NCBI GenBank assembly: GCA_017628165.1
Contig: JAGBZQ010000001.1
Location: 1-5,080 of the forward strand
Source: Kiritimatiellia bacterium
GTDB taxonomy: Bacteria; Verrucomicrobiota; Kiritimatiellia; RFP12; UBA1067
Length of the DNA: 5,080 bases
Reading direction: 5' to 3'
Both the position numbers and the translations under genes were made by a program. Below the pieces are notes generated by a model. It had not been told where the DNA came from and made no database searches. It was given only the letters and a program-made list of their open reading frames with translations. Shown piece after piece: positions 1 to 5,080 of this stretch (within the stretch, counting starts at the first letter, position 1; each line of letters starts with the position of its first letter).

Positions 1-1
1 C

Positions 2-1069
2 ATATCAGTTCCATTTGCAGGGCTTACCGCCGATCTCTTGAATCGTAAATGGATGGTGACTGTCGGCGTATTCATATTTTGCCTTGGCATTTTTCTTTCA
101 GGTTTTATCGCCACTGTCGGGCTTTTGATTTTGAGTTACGGCATCATGAATGGATTTGGCCAGACATTCTACTATCCCTCTGCCACTTCGCTTATATCGC
201 AGCTCCATAAAGACTCGCGTGCAACGGCGATTTCAATTCTTCAGCTCGGTCTGTATATCGGCATTGTCGGATGCGGCGGCCTTTCTGGCTTTTTGGCCGG
301 CAAAGGCGGTGGCAGCTGGCGCATCCCGTTTTGGATTTTCGGAGGCATCGGCATATTCTGGGCGGTTGTGTTGGCGTTTTTCCTTAAGGATACGAAGCCT
401 GTTCAGGTAGCATCTGACGCTCCCGCAAAGCCCTCAATCCCCGAAGCTCTCAAAGCCGTGTTCTCCAAGCCGACGGCGATTTGCGTGACGCTTGGTCTTG
501 CAATGATGATTTATGTGGATATCGGCTTTAAGAACTGGATGCCTACGCATTTGCAATCTGCATTCAAAGCTTCACATCCGTGGATAGAGAGCTGGGCAGG
601 GCTTCATGCCGTCCTCTGGCACTATCTCGGCGCGGCGATCGGCGTGATGACGGCAAGCCGCATAGGCGATCGCCTCGTGGCCAAGCGTCCCAGTATACGC
701 CTTGAGCTTGGAGCGGCAGGGCTTGCACTCGCGATTCCCTTTATAGCGTGGATGGCGCTTACAGGATCTTTCGTTTTGTGTTGCGTGGCAATGTTCGGAT
801 TCGGGGTTTTCCGCGGCGTTTACGATTCCAACTTTATGGCAAGTTTCTTTGATGTTGTAAATTCTCGCTACCATGCTTCCGGCGTAGGCGTGATGATGTG
901 CATCGCGTTTCTTTTCGGATCGCTTTCTTCTACGGTTCTTCCTTTGATCGCCAATGCGTTCGATGGAAAAATGTCCTTAAGTCTCGCTTCTCTTGCAGGA
1001 TTCTACGCTGTTGGAGCGACGATTATTCTTTTTGCGCGTTTCAAATTCTTGGCGCGTGATAAGCAGTAA
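2..1069 (+). CDS. Major facilitator superfamily (MFS) transporter, 5' end missing
   Basis: This is a polytopic inner-membrane secondary transporter. The frame is open from the first bases of the window, so the gene starts upstream; the in-frame TTG at 38 is internal and not a start. The fragment encodes 355 residues. It opens in the cytoplasmic loop between helices 2 and 3, where residues 7-16 (GLTADLLNRK) match MFS signature motif A (G-x-L-x-D-x-x-x-R-K). About ten hydrophobic helices follow, which I assign as TM3-TM12. TM3-TM6 lie at roughly residues 17-128, a charged Ala/Pro-rich central loop at 129-157, and TM7-TM12 at 158-346. A weaker copy of the motif (SRIGDRLVAKR) lies in the TM8-TM9 loop. 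Roughly 50-70 N-terminal residues (TM1-TM2) are probably missing. The general look is that of sugar-phosphate or organic-anion permeases, but the substrate cannot be read from the sequence. The 187-residue ORF follows after 16 nt, so the two are likely co-transcribed. Confidence 0.9.
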   Translation: MSVPFAGLTADLLNRKWMVTVGVFIFCLGIFLSGFIATVGLLILSYGIMNGFGQTFYYPSATSLISQLHKDSRATAISILQLGLYIGIVGCGGLSGFLAGKGGGSWRIPFWIFGGIGIFWAVVLAFFLKDTKPVQVASDAPAKPSIPEALKAVFSKPTAICVTLGLAMMIYVDIGFKNWMPTHLQSAFKASHPWIESWAGLHAVLWHYLGAAIGVMTASRIGDRLVAKRPSIRLELGAAGLALAIPFIAWMALTGSFVLCCVAMFGFGVFRGVYDSNFMASFFDVVNSRYHASGVGVMMCIAFLFGSLSSTVLPLIANAFDGKMSLSLASLAGFYAVGATIILFARFKFLARDKQ

Positions 1070-1073
1070 AAAC

Positions 1074-1079
1074 AAGGAG
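1074..1079 (+). promoter_or_regulatory. Shine-Dalgarno AAGGAG that fixes the start of the 187-residue ORF
   Basis: AAGGAG lies 6 nt before the ATG at 1086, in the short gap after the transporter's stop codon. The open frame itself extends further upstream, to an ATG at 993 inside the transporter gene. That longer version would overlap the transporter by 77 nt and would put this strong ribosome binding site inside the coding sequence, so the 1086 start is preferred. Confidence 0.8.
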
Positions 1080-1085
1080 TATTCT

Positions 1086-1649
1086 ATGGCCAAGAAAGAA
1101 AAGATCGCCCTTGAGATACTTCTCGAAGGCATTGAGATCTCGTCTCTTCCGATGCGTAGGCTTTTAAGAAGCCGGAATCTTCTCTCGGTGGATCTTATCT
1201 GGCCGAGGACGGGAGTTGCGCGAAAGTCGGCTGCAAGGCAGGTGGTCTTCCGTAAGGGTAAGACCGACTTCACCTCCGAGGAATGGGCTAAGCGCTTAGT
1301 CTTCCGCGAAGAGATTGAGGGGCATGCGGCACTTGCTGTTTCCGTATCAGAAAGCGTGACGCAGCAGAAGCTCAGGCGTTTTGCGCGCCTTACAGCCAAG
1401 TATGCTCTTAGGATGGGCGCTGATTTTATGGAGAAAGCAATGGTGGGATATGCTGACATCGCTTCATCGCCGCTTGATGCGCTCTCGCAGATGGTCGGTG
1501 AGAAGGATGCTCCCAAATCAATTGTTCAGGGAGTGGTGGATATTAATTCGCTTCCAAACGCGGGTGAAGAGATGCGTATGGAAATTCCGTTAAAAAACTC
1601 TGATCATGATGAAGATGTAGGAGTTTTGCGGGTTATTATTCGCGCCTGA
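1086..1649 (+). CDS. Hypothetical protein, 187 residues, cytoplasmic
   Basis: I do not recognise this protein. It has a good ribosome binding site and starts MAKKEKIALE. There is no signal peptide and no membrane helix, so it is probably cytoplasmic. The N-terminal third (1-60) is basic and mixes apparent beta strands (IALEILLEGIEI at 7-18, LLSVDLIWP at 32-40) with Arg/Lys-rich stretches. Residues 61-90 hold FTSEEWAKRLVF and the strand AALAVSVSE. A likely amphipathic helix spans about 92-120 (QQKLRRFARLTAKYALRMGADFMEKAM). The C-terminus returns to strands (SIVQGVVDI, MRMEIPL, GVLRVIIRA) broken by an acidic loop NSDHDED at 171-177. Strands flanking a central helix could suggest a C2-like or other beta-sandwich fold, but this is a weak guess. 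It follows the MFS transporter by 16 nt and ends 98 nt before rpmH, so it probably belongs to the transporter's transcript. The opposite strand is also open here but has no start signal. Confidence 0.75.
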   Translation: MAKKEKIALEILLEGIEISSLPMRRLLRSRNLLSVDLIWPRTGVARKSAARQVVFRKGKTDFTSEEWAKRLVFREEIEGHAALAVSVSESVTQQKLRRFARLTAKYALRMGADFMEKAMVGYADIASSPLDALSQMVGEKDAPKSIVQGVVDINSLPNAGEEMRMEIPLKNSDHDEDVGVLRVIIRA

Positions 1650-1675
1650 AACATAGGGAACACACATTAGGCGAA

Positions 1676-1695
1676 CTCACACTTGAAGTGTTGAG
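1676..1695. repeat. Imperfect inverted repeat overlapping the -35 box of rpmH
   Basis: The core ACACTT-G-AAGTGT (1679-1691) is a perfect odd-centred palindrome. It extends outward as CTC at 1676-1678 paired with GAG at 1693-1695, with T1692 unpaired. It covers the -35 hexamer at 1683-1688. With a one-base centre and no following T-run it is a poor terminator for the upstream gene. As duplex DNA it could be an operator, but that role is inference and no known regulator site is recognised. Confidence 0.4.
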
Positions 1696-1711
1696 ATATA
1701 TTTGATATACT
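1683..1711 (+). promoter_or_regulatory. Sigma-70 type promoter for the rpmH-rnpA-yidD-yidC operon
   Basis: The -35 box is TTGAAG (1683-1688; 4 of 6 bases match TTGACA). A 17-nt spacer follows, then the -10 box TATACT (1706-1711; 5 of 6 match TATAAT). Transcription would begin near 1718, giving a leader of about 30 nt before the rpmH ATG. The match, the optimal spacer and its position in the only sizeable gap before a ribosomal protein gene all support it. No DnaA-box-like TTATCCACA is seen in this gap. Confidence 0.75.
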
Positions 1712-1747
1712 AACAGACAAAATTTTTCAGTTGAAAGGAAGAAAATT

Positions 1748-1885
1748 ATGAAGATGACATGGCAGCCCTCAAAGATTAAGCGTAAAAGGAAGATTGGTTA
1801 CCGCGCTCGCAAGGCGACGAAGGGTGGCCGCAAGGTCCTCGCCGCCCGTCGTGCGAAGGGTCGCAAGCATTTGACGCAGGTCTAA
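1748..1885 (+). CDS. rpmH: 50S ribosomal protein L34
   Basis: L34 is a small, very basic protein of the large ribosomal subunit that binds 23S rRNA. The 45-residue product starts MKMTWQPSKIKRKRK and continues with the family hallmarks YRARKATKGGRKVLAARR and AKGRKHLT. This matches the usual pattern [TW]-x-P-S-x-x-[KR]-x-x-x-x-G-[FY]-R-x-R, then A-T-x-x-G-R-x-V-[LI]-x-x-R-R-x-x-G-R. The length equals the family norm of 44-47. AAAGGAAG at 1734-1741 is a Shine-Dalgarno 6 nt before the ATG. The third residue is Met and the fifth Trp, where Arg and Tyr are common; both are tolerable. It is the first gene of its operon, directly behind the promoter at 1683-1711. The rnpA gene follows after 10 nt, the arrangement seen across most bacteria. 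Confidence 0.97.
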   Translation: MKMTWQPSKIKRKRKIGYRARKATKGGRKVLAARRAKGRKHLTQV

Positions 1886-1895
1886 GGCTATTGAA

Positions 1896-2234
1896 ATGTC
1901 CACGCGGCTCCTCGGCGCGAAGTACAAGCATGTCTTCGACCGGGGGCGCCCTATAAAGGGGCGTCTGACAGTCGCGTGGTGTCTTTCGCAACAAGACGCC
2001 GACCGCATGGCCGGCGTTGTTGTTTCCAAGAAGACGTTTCACGATGCTGTAGACCGTAATCGTGCTAAGCGTTTGATGCGTGAGGCGTTTAGATTGCTCG
2101 TCAAGGATTCGGTTGCGCCTGAAGGGATGATTTGGGTGTTTATTGCCAGAAGGGCGATTCTCAGTTGCAAATGCGCAGATGTCATGAAGGAGATGAGGTG
2201 GATGTTTTCCAAAAAATTGCCTCAGGCGCGTTGA
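1896..2234 (+). CDS. rnpA: Ribonuclease P protein component
   Basis: RnpA is the protein subunit of RNase P. It supports the catalytic RNA (not in this window) in removing 5' leaders from pre-tRNAs. The 112-residue product is of normal size. The family signature (RNR motif) is clear at residues 54-66, RNRAKRLMREAFR, preceded by the strand GVVVSKKT (40-47). The N-terminal F14-x-R16-G17 segment and the later strand MIWVFIARRAIL (78-89) also fit the fold. The codons between SKK and RNR read TFHDAVD, a diverged version of the usual V-x-x-A-V-x. The only ribosome binding site is TAAGG at 1883-1887, which overlaps the rpmH stop and lies 8 nt from the ATG. It is weaker than those of its neighbours, which fits the need for far less RnpA than L34. 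The 3' end overlaps yidD by 37 nt. Confidence 0.96.
   Translation: MSTRLLGAKYKHVFDRGRPIKGRLTVAWCLSQQDADRMAGVVVSKKTFHDAVDRNRAKRLMREAFRLLVKDSVAPEGMIWVFIARRAILSCKCADVMKEMRWMFSKKLPQAR
2187..2192 (+). promoter_or_regulatory. Shine-Dalgarno AAGGAG inside rnpA that sets the GTG start of yidD
   Basis: AAGGAG ends 5 nt before an in-frame GTG at 2198. The yidD frame stays open upstream, with ATGs at 2132 and 2171, but neither has such a site. Starts there would add residues (MRRCHEGDE and earlier) that do not resemble the YidD N-terminus. The GTG gives a protein beginning just before the amphipathic helix, as in the family. Confidence 0.75.
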
Positions 2235-2473
2235 TTTGCATTGTCAGGGCGTATCAGGTTGTGCTAAGTCCGCTCTTTCATGGGTGTTGCCGTTTTGAGC
2301 CGAGCTGCTCCAATTATATGATTGAGGCTCTTAAAATCCACGGAGCTTTCAAAGGTTTTCTTCTCGGGTGCTGGCGCCTTATGAAATGTCATCCGTTCGG
2401 GCCGTCGGGTTATGACCCGGTTCCGCCAAGAGGCAGATGGAAAAACGATTTTAACAAAGGATTGAAAAAATGA
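2198..2473 (+). CDS. yidD: Membrane protein insertion efficiency factor YidD
   Basis: YidD is a small, membrane-associated accessory protein that helps the YidC insertase place proteins in the inner membrane. With the GTG start it has 91 residues, near the family's usual 70-90. An N-terminal amphipathic stretch (FQKIASGALICIVRAYQVVLSPL, about 4-26) is followed by the family core. This core has C31-R-F-E-P-S-C37-S-N-Y, then IEALKIHGAFKGFLLGCWRLMKCHPF with C64-H-P-F, then the terminal GYDPVP (71-76). The conserved cysteines at 31, 37 and 64 are all present; C30 and C58 are additional. A basic tail (RGRWKNDFNKGLKK) ends the protein. The 5' end overlaps rnpA by 37 nt in another frame. The TGA stop shares an ATGA with the yidC start, so translation of yidD and yidC is probably coupled. 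Confidence 0.94.
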   Translation: MDVFQKIASGALICIVRAYQVVLSPLFHGCCRFEPSCSNYMIEALKIHGAFKGFLLGCWRLMKCHPFGPSGYDPVPPRGRWKNDFNKGLKK

Positions 2474-4206
2474 ATAAGCAAGAAAAGATAATTTGTATGG
2501 TTCTGGGCCTTGCGCTTATGTGGTGCTTCTTTGCGGGGCGCTCTTCCAAGCCGGCCGAGCAGTCTGAAGCTCAAGCGCAGCCTGCCGTTACGAACGAGGT
2601 TTCTCAGGCTGTTGCTCCTGCCGAAACCAAGGTGTCCGTAGAGGAGAAAGCTGAGCCAAAGAAGGTTGTAGAGGCTCCCAAGGTCCCAGAGGAGATCGTG
2701 GTTCTCGAAAACGATGAGCTCAAGCTTGAGCTTACTACCTGGGGTGGAGCCGTCAAGACGGCTGTTCTTAAAAAGATCTCGTCGCAGGCCGGAGAGATCT
2801 CCGAATCCAACAAGCCTGTTCTCCTTGATTACTCTCTCTCTCCGCTCGGTCATTTGAATGGCGAAGCAGATTCGGTCGTTTACGCTCTTAAATCTAAAGA
2901 GGGTGGATCGGTCGTCTTTACGAACGTCAATGGCGGCGTTGAGCGTAAGATTACTCTTAAAAGCGGCTATGGAGTTGTGTTCGAAGATGCGTTCGCTGAA
3001 GCGTCACTTGCCAAGGGAAATTCTATGTCGCTCGGTGTCATGGAGATGGGCAAGGGCGAAAGTGACATTCTCTCGGTGGACAGTCTTGACGCAAACGGCA
3101 AGGTGATCCATTATGGCGATAGCGATGAAACCGCTCTTTATCCGCTGCTTGCGGGCGGCACTGCTGCCGGCGGATGCGGATGCGGCGGCCCAAGGAGCGC
3201 CAAAGGCGAGGGCGAGTGGCGCTCTGGCAAGGTCGATTCGTTCCAGAAGTGGATTGCGCTCAAGAATAGATTCTTCGTTACGGCTCTCGTGAATTCCGAT
3301 CAGGCCAACGCCGGCTTCTCTGTGAACGTGAGCCGCGAGATGGCGCTTGATACATATCGCCCCAAGGCGCTTTTGGCGAATGTCTTATTTGCCGACGGCG
3401 CGTCAAAGCGCACTACGGAGTTTTTTGTGGGTCCGAAGAACCAATCTCTTCTCTGGGAGGCTGGGATGAAGGATGTTATGGAGTTTGGAATGTGGCGCTG
3501 GGTTTGCTACCCGATGGTCTGGGCGCTTAATTTCTTCCACTCCATAATTCCGAACTACGGTGTTGCGATTATTCTTTTGACGATTCTCGTAAGGCTTATC
3601 TTCTGGCCTCTTACGAGGAAGTCCACCGAGGGAATGAAGAAGATGCAGGAGATTCAGCCGCTCTTGAAGGAGCTGCAGGTCAAGTTCAAGGATAATCCGC
3701 AGCGCCTCCAGCAGGAGACATGGGCGCTTTACCGCGAGAAGAAGGTAAATCCAATGAGCTCATGCTTGCCGATGCTTATTCAAATTCCGATTTTCATTGC
3801 GCTCTTTAACGTTTTGAGGTCTATGGTGGAGCTCAGGTATGCAAGTTTTCTCTGGATCCCCGATCTCTCTGAGCCCGAGCATCTTTTTGCGTCGGTATTC
3901 CCGTTTGGCGGGCTTAACATTCTGCCGCTTCTTATGGCAGGTACGATGTTCCTGCAGAGCAAGCTTACACCTTCTACGGGAGATAAGAATCAGCAGCGCA
4001 TGATGACTGTGTTTATGCCGCTTATGATGCTCTTCATGTTCTACAACTTCGCTTCTGCTCTTTCGCTCTACTGGACGGTTTCGCAGGCGCTCAGCATCCT
4101 TCAGATGTGGCTTATGCGCAGGGAGACTCAGCGCCGTGAAAAGGCTCTTGAGCCCGAAGTTATCGATCCTCCTCAGACAACGCGCCAGATGCGCCGGCAC
4201 GGCTAA
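2470..4206 (+). CDS. yidC: Membrane protein insertase YidC (Oxa1/Alb3 family)
   Basis: YidC inserts and folds inner-membrane proteins, alone or with SecYEG. The 578-residue product has the diderm layout. TM1 is at about 6-23, followed by a disordered Ala/Glu/Pro/Lys-rich linker (25-75) and a large beta-rich periplasmic domain (about 76-335). The conserved five-helix core follows. TM2 lies near 362-380 and carries the groove arginine R375 in LVRLIFWPLTRKS. A cytoplasmic coiled hairpin (EGMKKMQEIQPLLKELQ to YREKKVNPM, 387-429) comes next, then TM3 (CLPMLIQIPIFIALFNVL, 432-449), the LWIPDLSEPE loop, TM4 (482-497) and TM5 (511-546, with FASALSLYWTVS). The tail is short and basic. AAAGGA at 2456-2461 lies 8 nt before the ATG, and the start overlaps the yidD stop. 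A Gly-rich segment with two closely spaced cysteines (GGCGCGG, 234-240) interrupts the periplasmic domain. TM1 has no convincing lipobox. Confidence 0.97.
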   Translation: MNKQEKIICMVLGLALMWCFFAGRSSKPAEQSEAQAQPAVTNEVSQAVAPAETKVSVEEKAEPKKVVEAPKVPEEIVVLENDELKLELTTWGGAVKTAVLKKISSQAGEISESNKPVLLDYSLSPLGHLNGEADSVVYALKSKEGGSVVFTNVNGGVERKITLKSGYGVVFEDAFAEASLAKGNSMSLGVMEMGKGESDILSVDSLDANGKVIHYGDSDETALYPLLAGGTAAGGCGCGGPRSAKGEGEWRSGKVDSFQKWIALKNRFFVTALVNSDQANAGFSVNVSREMALDTYRPKALLANVLFADGASKRTTEFFVGPKNQSLLWEAGMKDVMEFGMWRWVCYPMVWALNFFHSIIPNYGVAIILLTILVRLIFWPLTRKSTEGMKKMQEIQPLLKELQVKFKDNPQRLQQETWALYREKKVNPMSSCLPMLIQIPIFIALFNVLRSMVELRYASFLWIPDLSEPEHLFASVFPFGGLNILPLLMAGTMFLQSKLTPSTGDKNQQRMMTVFMPLMMLFMFYNFASALSLYWTVSQALSILQMWLMRRETQRREKALEPEVIDPPQTTRQMRRHG

Positions 4207-4229
4207 TTTAGGGAAAATGGAGTAACGCC

Positions 4230-5080
4230 ATGTTCAAGCCAGTATCAAACAAAATCGCATTCCCCAAGATGGAAGAAGAGATTCTTTCGTATTGGGAGAA
4301 GGACAGTACGTTTAAGAAGTCTCTTGCCAAGAATGAGGGCAAGGATCAGTACAGGTTCTACGACGGGCCTCCTTTTGCAACGGGATTGCCCCATTATGGG
4401 CATCTTTTGGCGGGTATCATCAAGGATATCGTGCCGCGCTATCAGACAATGCGCGGCAAGTATGTCGAGCGCCGTTTTGGTTGGGATACTCACGGGCTTC
4501 CGATCGAGGCTCTCGCCCAAGAGGCTCTCGGCGTTGCCGGCGCGCCTGAAATCAAGGCTCTCGGCGTAGATAAGTTCAACGAGCAGTGCCGCTCAATGGT
4601 TCTCAAGTACGTCAACGAGTGGGAGAAGACCGTTACGCGCATGGGCCGCTGGGTTGATTTTAAGAATGACTACAAGACGATGAACCCCGAGTTCATGGAG
4701 ACGATCTGGTGGGTCTTCAAGCAGCTCTGGAATCAGGGCCGCGTCTACAAATCTCACCGTATCATGCCTTACAGCTGGAAGCTTTCGACTCCGCTTTCCA
4801 ATTTCGAGGCCGGCAACAACTACAAAGATGTTCAAGATCCGACGGTGACGTGCCGCGTTCGCGCCACGTCAGTTAAGAGTGAAGAGTTAAGAGTTAAGAG
4901 TGAGGGGAGCGTTCTTTATTTTCTCATCTGGACGACGACTCCGTGGACACTTCCTTCAAATCTTGCGATTTGCGCCGGCGCATCGCTTGATTATGTTGCC
5001 GTGCGCGATATGACCGACGAGGCCCGTCCCGTTTACGTGATGGCGAAGGCCCGTCTGCCTTTCATTTTCAAGAATGAAGA
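4230..5080 (+). CDS. ileS: Isoleucyl-tRNA synthetase, N-terminal part, 3' end beyond window
   Basis: This class I aminoacyl-tRNA synthetase charges tRNA(Ile) with isoleucine in the cytoplasm. The frame stays open to the window end, giving 283 complete residues of a protein that normally has about 950-1100. GGAG at 4219-4222 lies 7 nt before the ATG, and the gene begins 23 nt after yidC, so it is probably in the same transcript. The start of the Rossmann catalytic domain is unmistakable. YDGPPFATGLPHYGH (44-58) contains the HIGH-type motif as H55-Y-G-H58, RFGWDTHGLPIE is at 82-93, and EWEKTVTRMGRWVDF at 130-144. MPYSWKLSTPLSNFEAG at 179-195 and WTTTPWTLPSN at 234-244 mark the entry to the CP1 editing domain. 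These motifs match the eukaryote-like (type 2) IleS rather than the E. coli type. Residues 214-226 (SVKSEELRVKSEG) come from a tandem DNA repeat and are foreign to the family. The 3' KMSKS region lies outside. Confidence 0.96.
   Translation, partial: MFKPVSNKIAFPKMEEEILSYWEKDSTFKKSLAKNEGKDQYRFYDGPPFATGLPHYGHLLAGIIKDIVPRYQTMRGKYVERRFGWDTHGLPIEALAQEALGVAGAPEIKALGVDKFNEQCRSMVLKYVNEWEKTVTRMGRWVDFKNDYKTMNPEFMETIWWVFKQLWNQGRVYKSHRIMPYSWKLSTPLSNFEAGNNYKDVQDPTVTCRVRATSVKSEELRVKSEGSVLYFLIWTTTPWTLPSNLAICAGASLDYVAVRDMTDEARPVYVMAKARLPFIFKNE
4871..4905 (+). repeat. Five tandem 7-bp repeats AGT[T/G]A[A/G]G within ileS
   Basis: The copies are AGTTAAG (4871), AGTGAAG (4878), AGTTAAG (4885), AGTTAAG (4892) and AGTGAGG (4899), with no spacers. 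They are translated as VKSEELR-VKSE in a variable loop between VTCRV and VLYFLIWTTTPWT of IleS. The codons used (AGT, TTA, AGA) are uncommon in the surrounding gene, where arginine is nearly always CGC or CGT. The array resembles the heptameric short tandem repeats scattered through some cyanobacterial and other bacterial genomes. Whether it is dispersed in this genome cannot be seen from one window. Confidence 0.85.

Noticed and set aside
993..1085. A longer N-terminus for the orphan protein, starting at 993 inside the MFS gene.
   Set aside because: It would overlap the transporter's end by 77 nt, has no ribosome binding site, and would ignore the AAGGAG placed 6 nt before the ATG at 1086.
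977..1516. Open frame of 179 codons on the minus strand across the orphan gene.
   Set aside because: No ribosome binding site, Ser/Arg-rich composition typical of a shadow frame, and the plus-strand gene has a strong start signal.
1650..1700. Possible intrinsic terminator after the orphan gene.
   Set aside because: The only palindrome has a one-base centre, a weak A/T-containing stem and no T-run behind it; it is better described as a DNA palindrome at the promoter.
1721..1747. AATTTT / AAAATT arms flanking the rpmH Shine-Dalgarno, as a possible regulatory leader hairpin.
   Set aside because: The stem is six A-T pairs only and would be unstable; no sign of an L34-type autoregulatory leader.
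2510..2535. Possible lipoprotein signal at the YidC N-terminus (ALMWC, Cys19).
   Set aside because: Trp before the Cys does not fit the lipobox, and the stretch is the normal first membrane helix of YidC.
2410..2853. Minus-strand open frame of 147 codons across the yidD/yidC junction.
   Set aside because: Shadow of two well-identified genes; Leu/Gly/Arg-rich repetitive product with no family resemblance.
3760..4200. Minus-strand open frame of 146 codons opposite the YidC core.
   Set aside because: His/Arg/Lys-rich product mirrors the hydrophobic YidC codons; no start signal.
4324..4569. Plus-strand 81-codon open frame starting MPRMRARIS within ileS.
   Set aside because: It is in another frame from the clearly conserved IleS sequence and has no family resemblance.

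Overview
The window is bacterial, compact and read entirely on the + strand. It ends in a classic housekeeping block: rpmH, rnpA, yidD and yidC, followed here by ileS. The YidC has a long segment between its first two membrane helices, as in Gram-negative (diderm) bacteria. The IleS is of the 'DGPPFATGLPHYGH' type shared by eukaryotes and several bacterial phyla, rather than the E. coli type. Together these fit a diderm outside the Proteobacteria, such as a member of the PVC superphylum or a neighbouring phylum. That placement is inference; the window holds no rRNA or other decisive marker.

Left part (1-1649): the 3' part of a major facilitator superfamily transporter, cut by the window edge, is followed after 16 nt by a well-positioned 187-residue ORF that I do not recognise. 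The two are probably co-transcribed. No promoter or intrinsic terminator is visible between them.

Middle (1650-4206): a 98-nt gap carries a convincing sigma-70 type promoter (TTGAAG, 17 nt, TATACT) overlapped by an imperfect inverted repeat. It drives ribosomal protein L34 (rpmH, too short for routine ORF calling), RNase P protein (rnpA), the membrane-insertion accessory factor YidD and the insertase YidC. The genes are packed tightly: 10 nt between rpmH and rnpA, a 37-nt rnpA/yidD overlap, and an ATGA overlap between yidD and yidC. L34 serves ribosome assembly, RnpA serves tRNA 5' processing, and YidD with YidC serve inner-membrane protein insertion.

Right part (4230-5080): ileS begins 23 nt after yidC with its own Shine-Dalgarno and runs off the window. 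A five-copy tandem heptamer (AGT[T/G]A[A/G]G) sits inside its coding sequence, between the catalytic-domain part and the start of the editing domain. It is read through in frame. This is the most unusual feature of the window. Otherwise this is mostly ordinary core-genome sequence, and I see no defence system, mobile element, CRISPR array or RNA gene.
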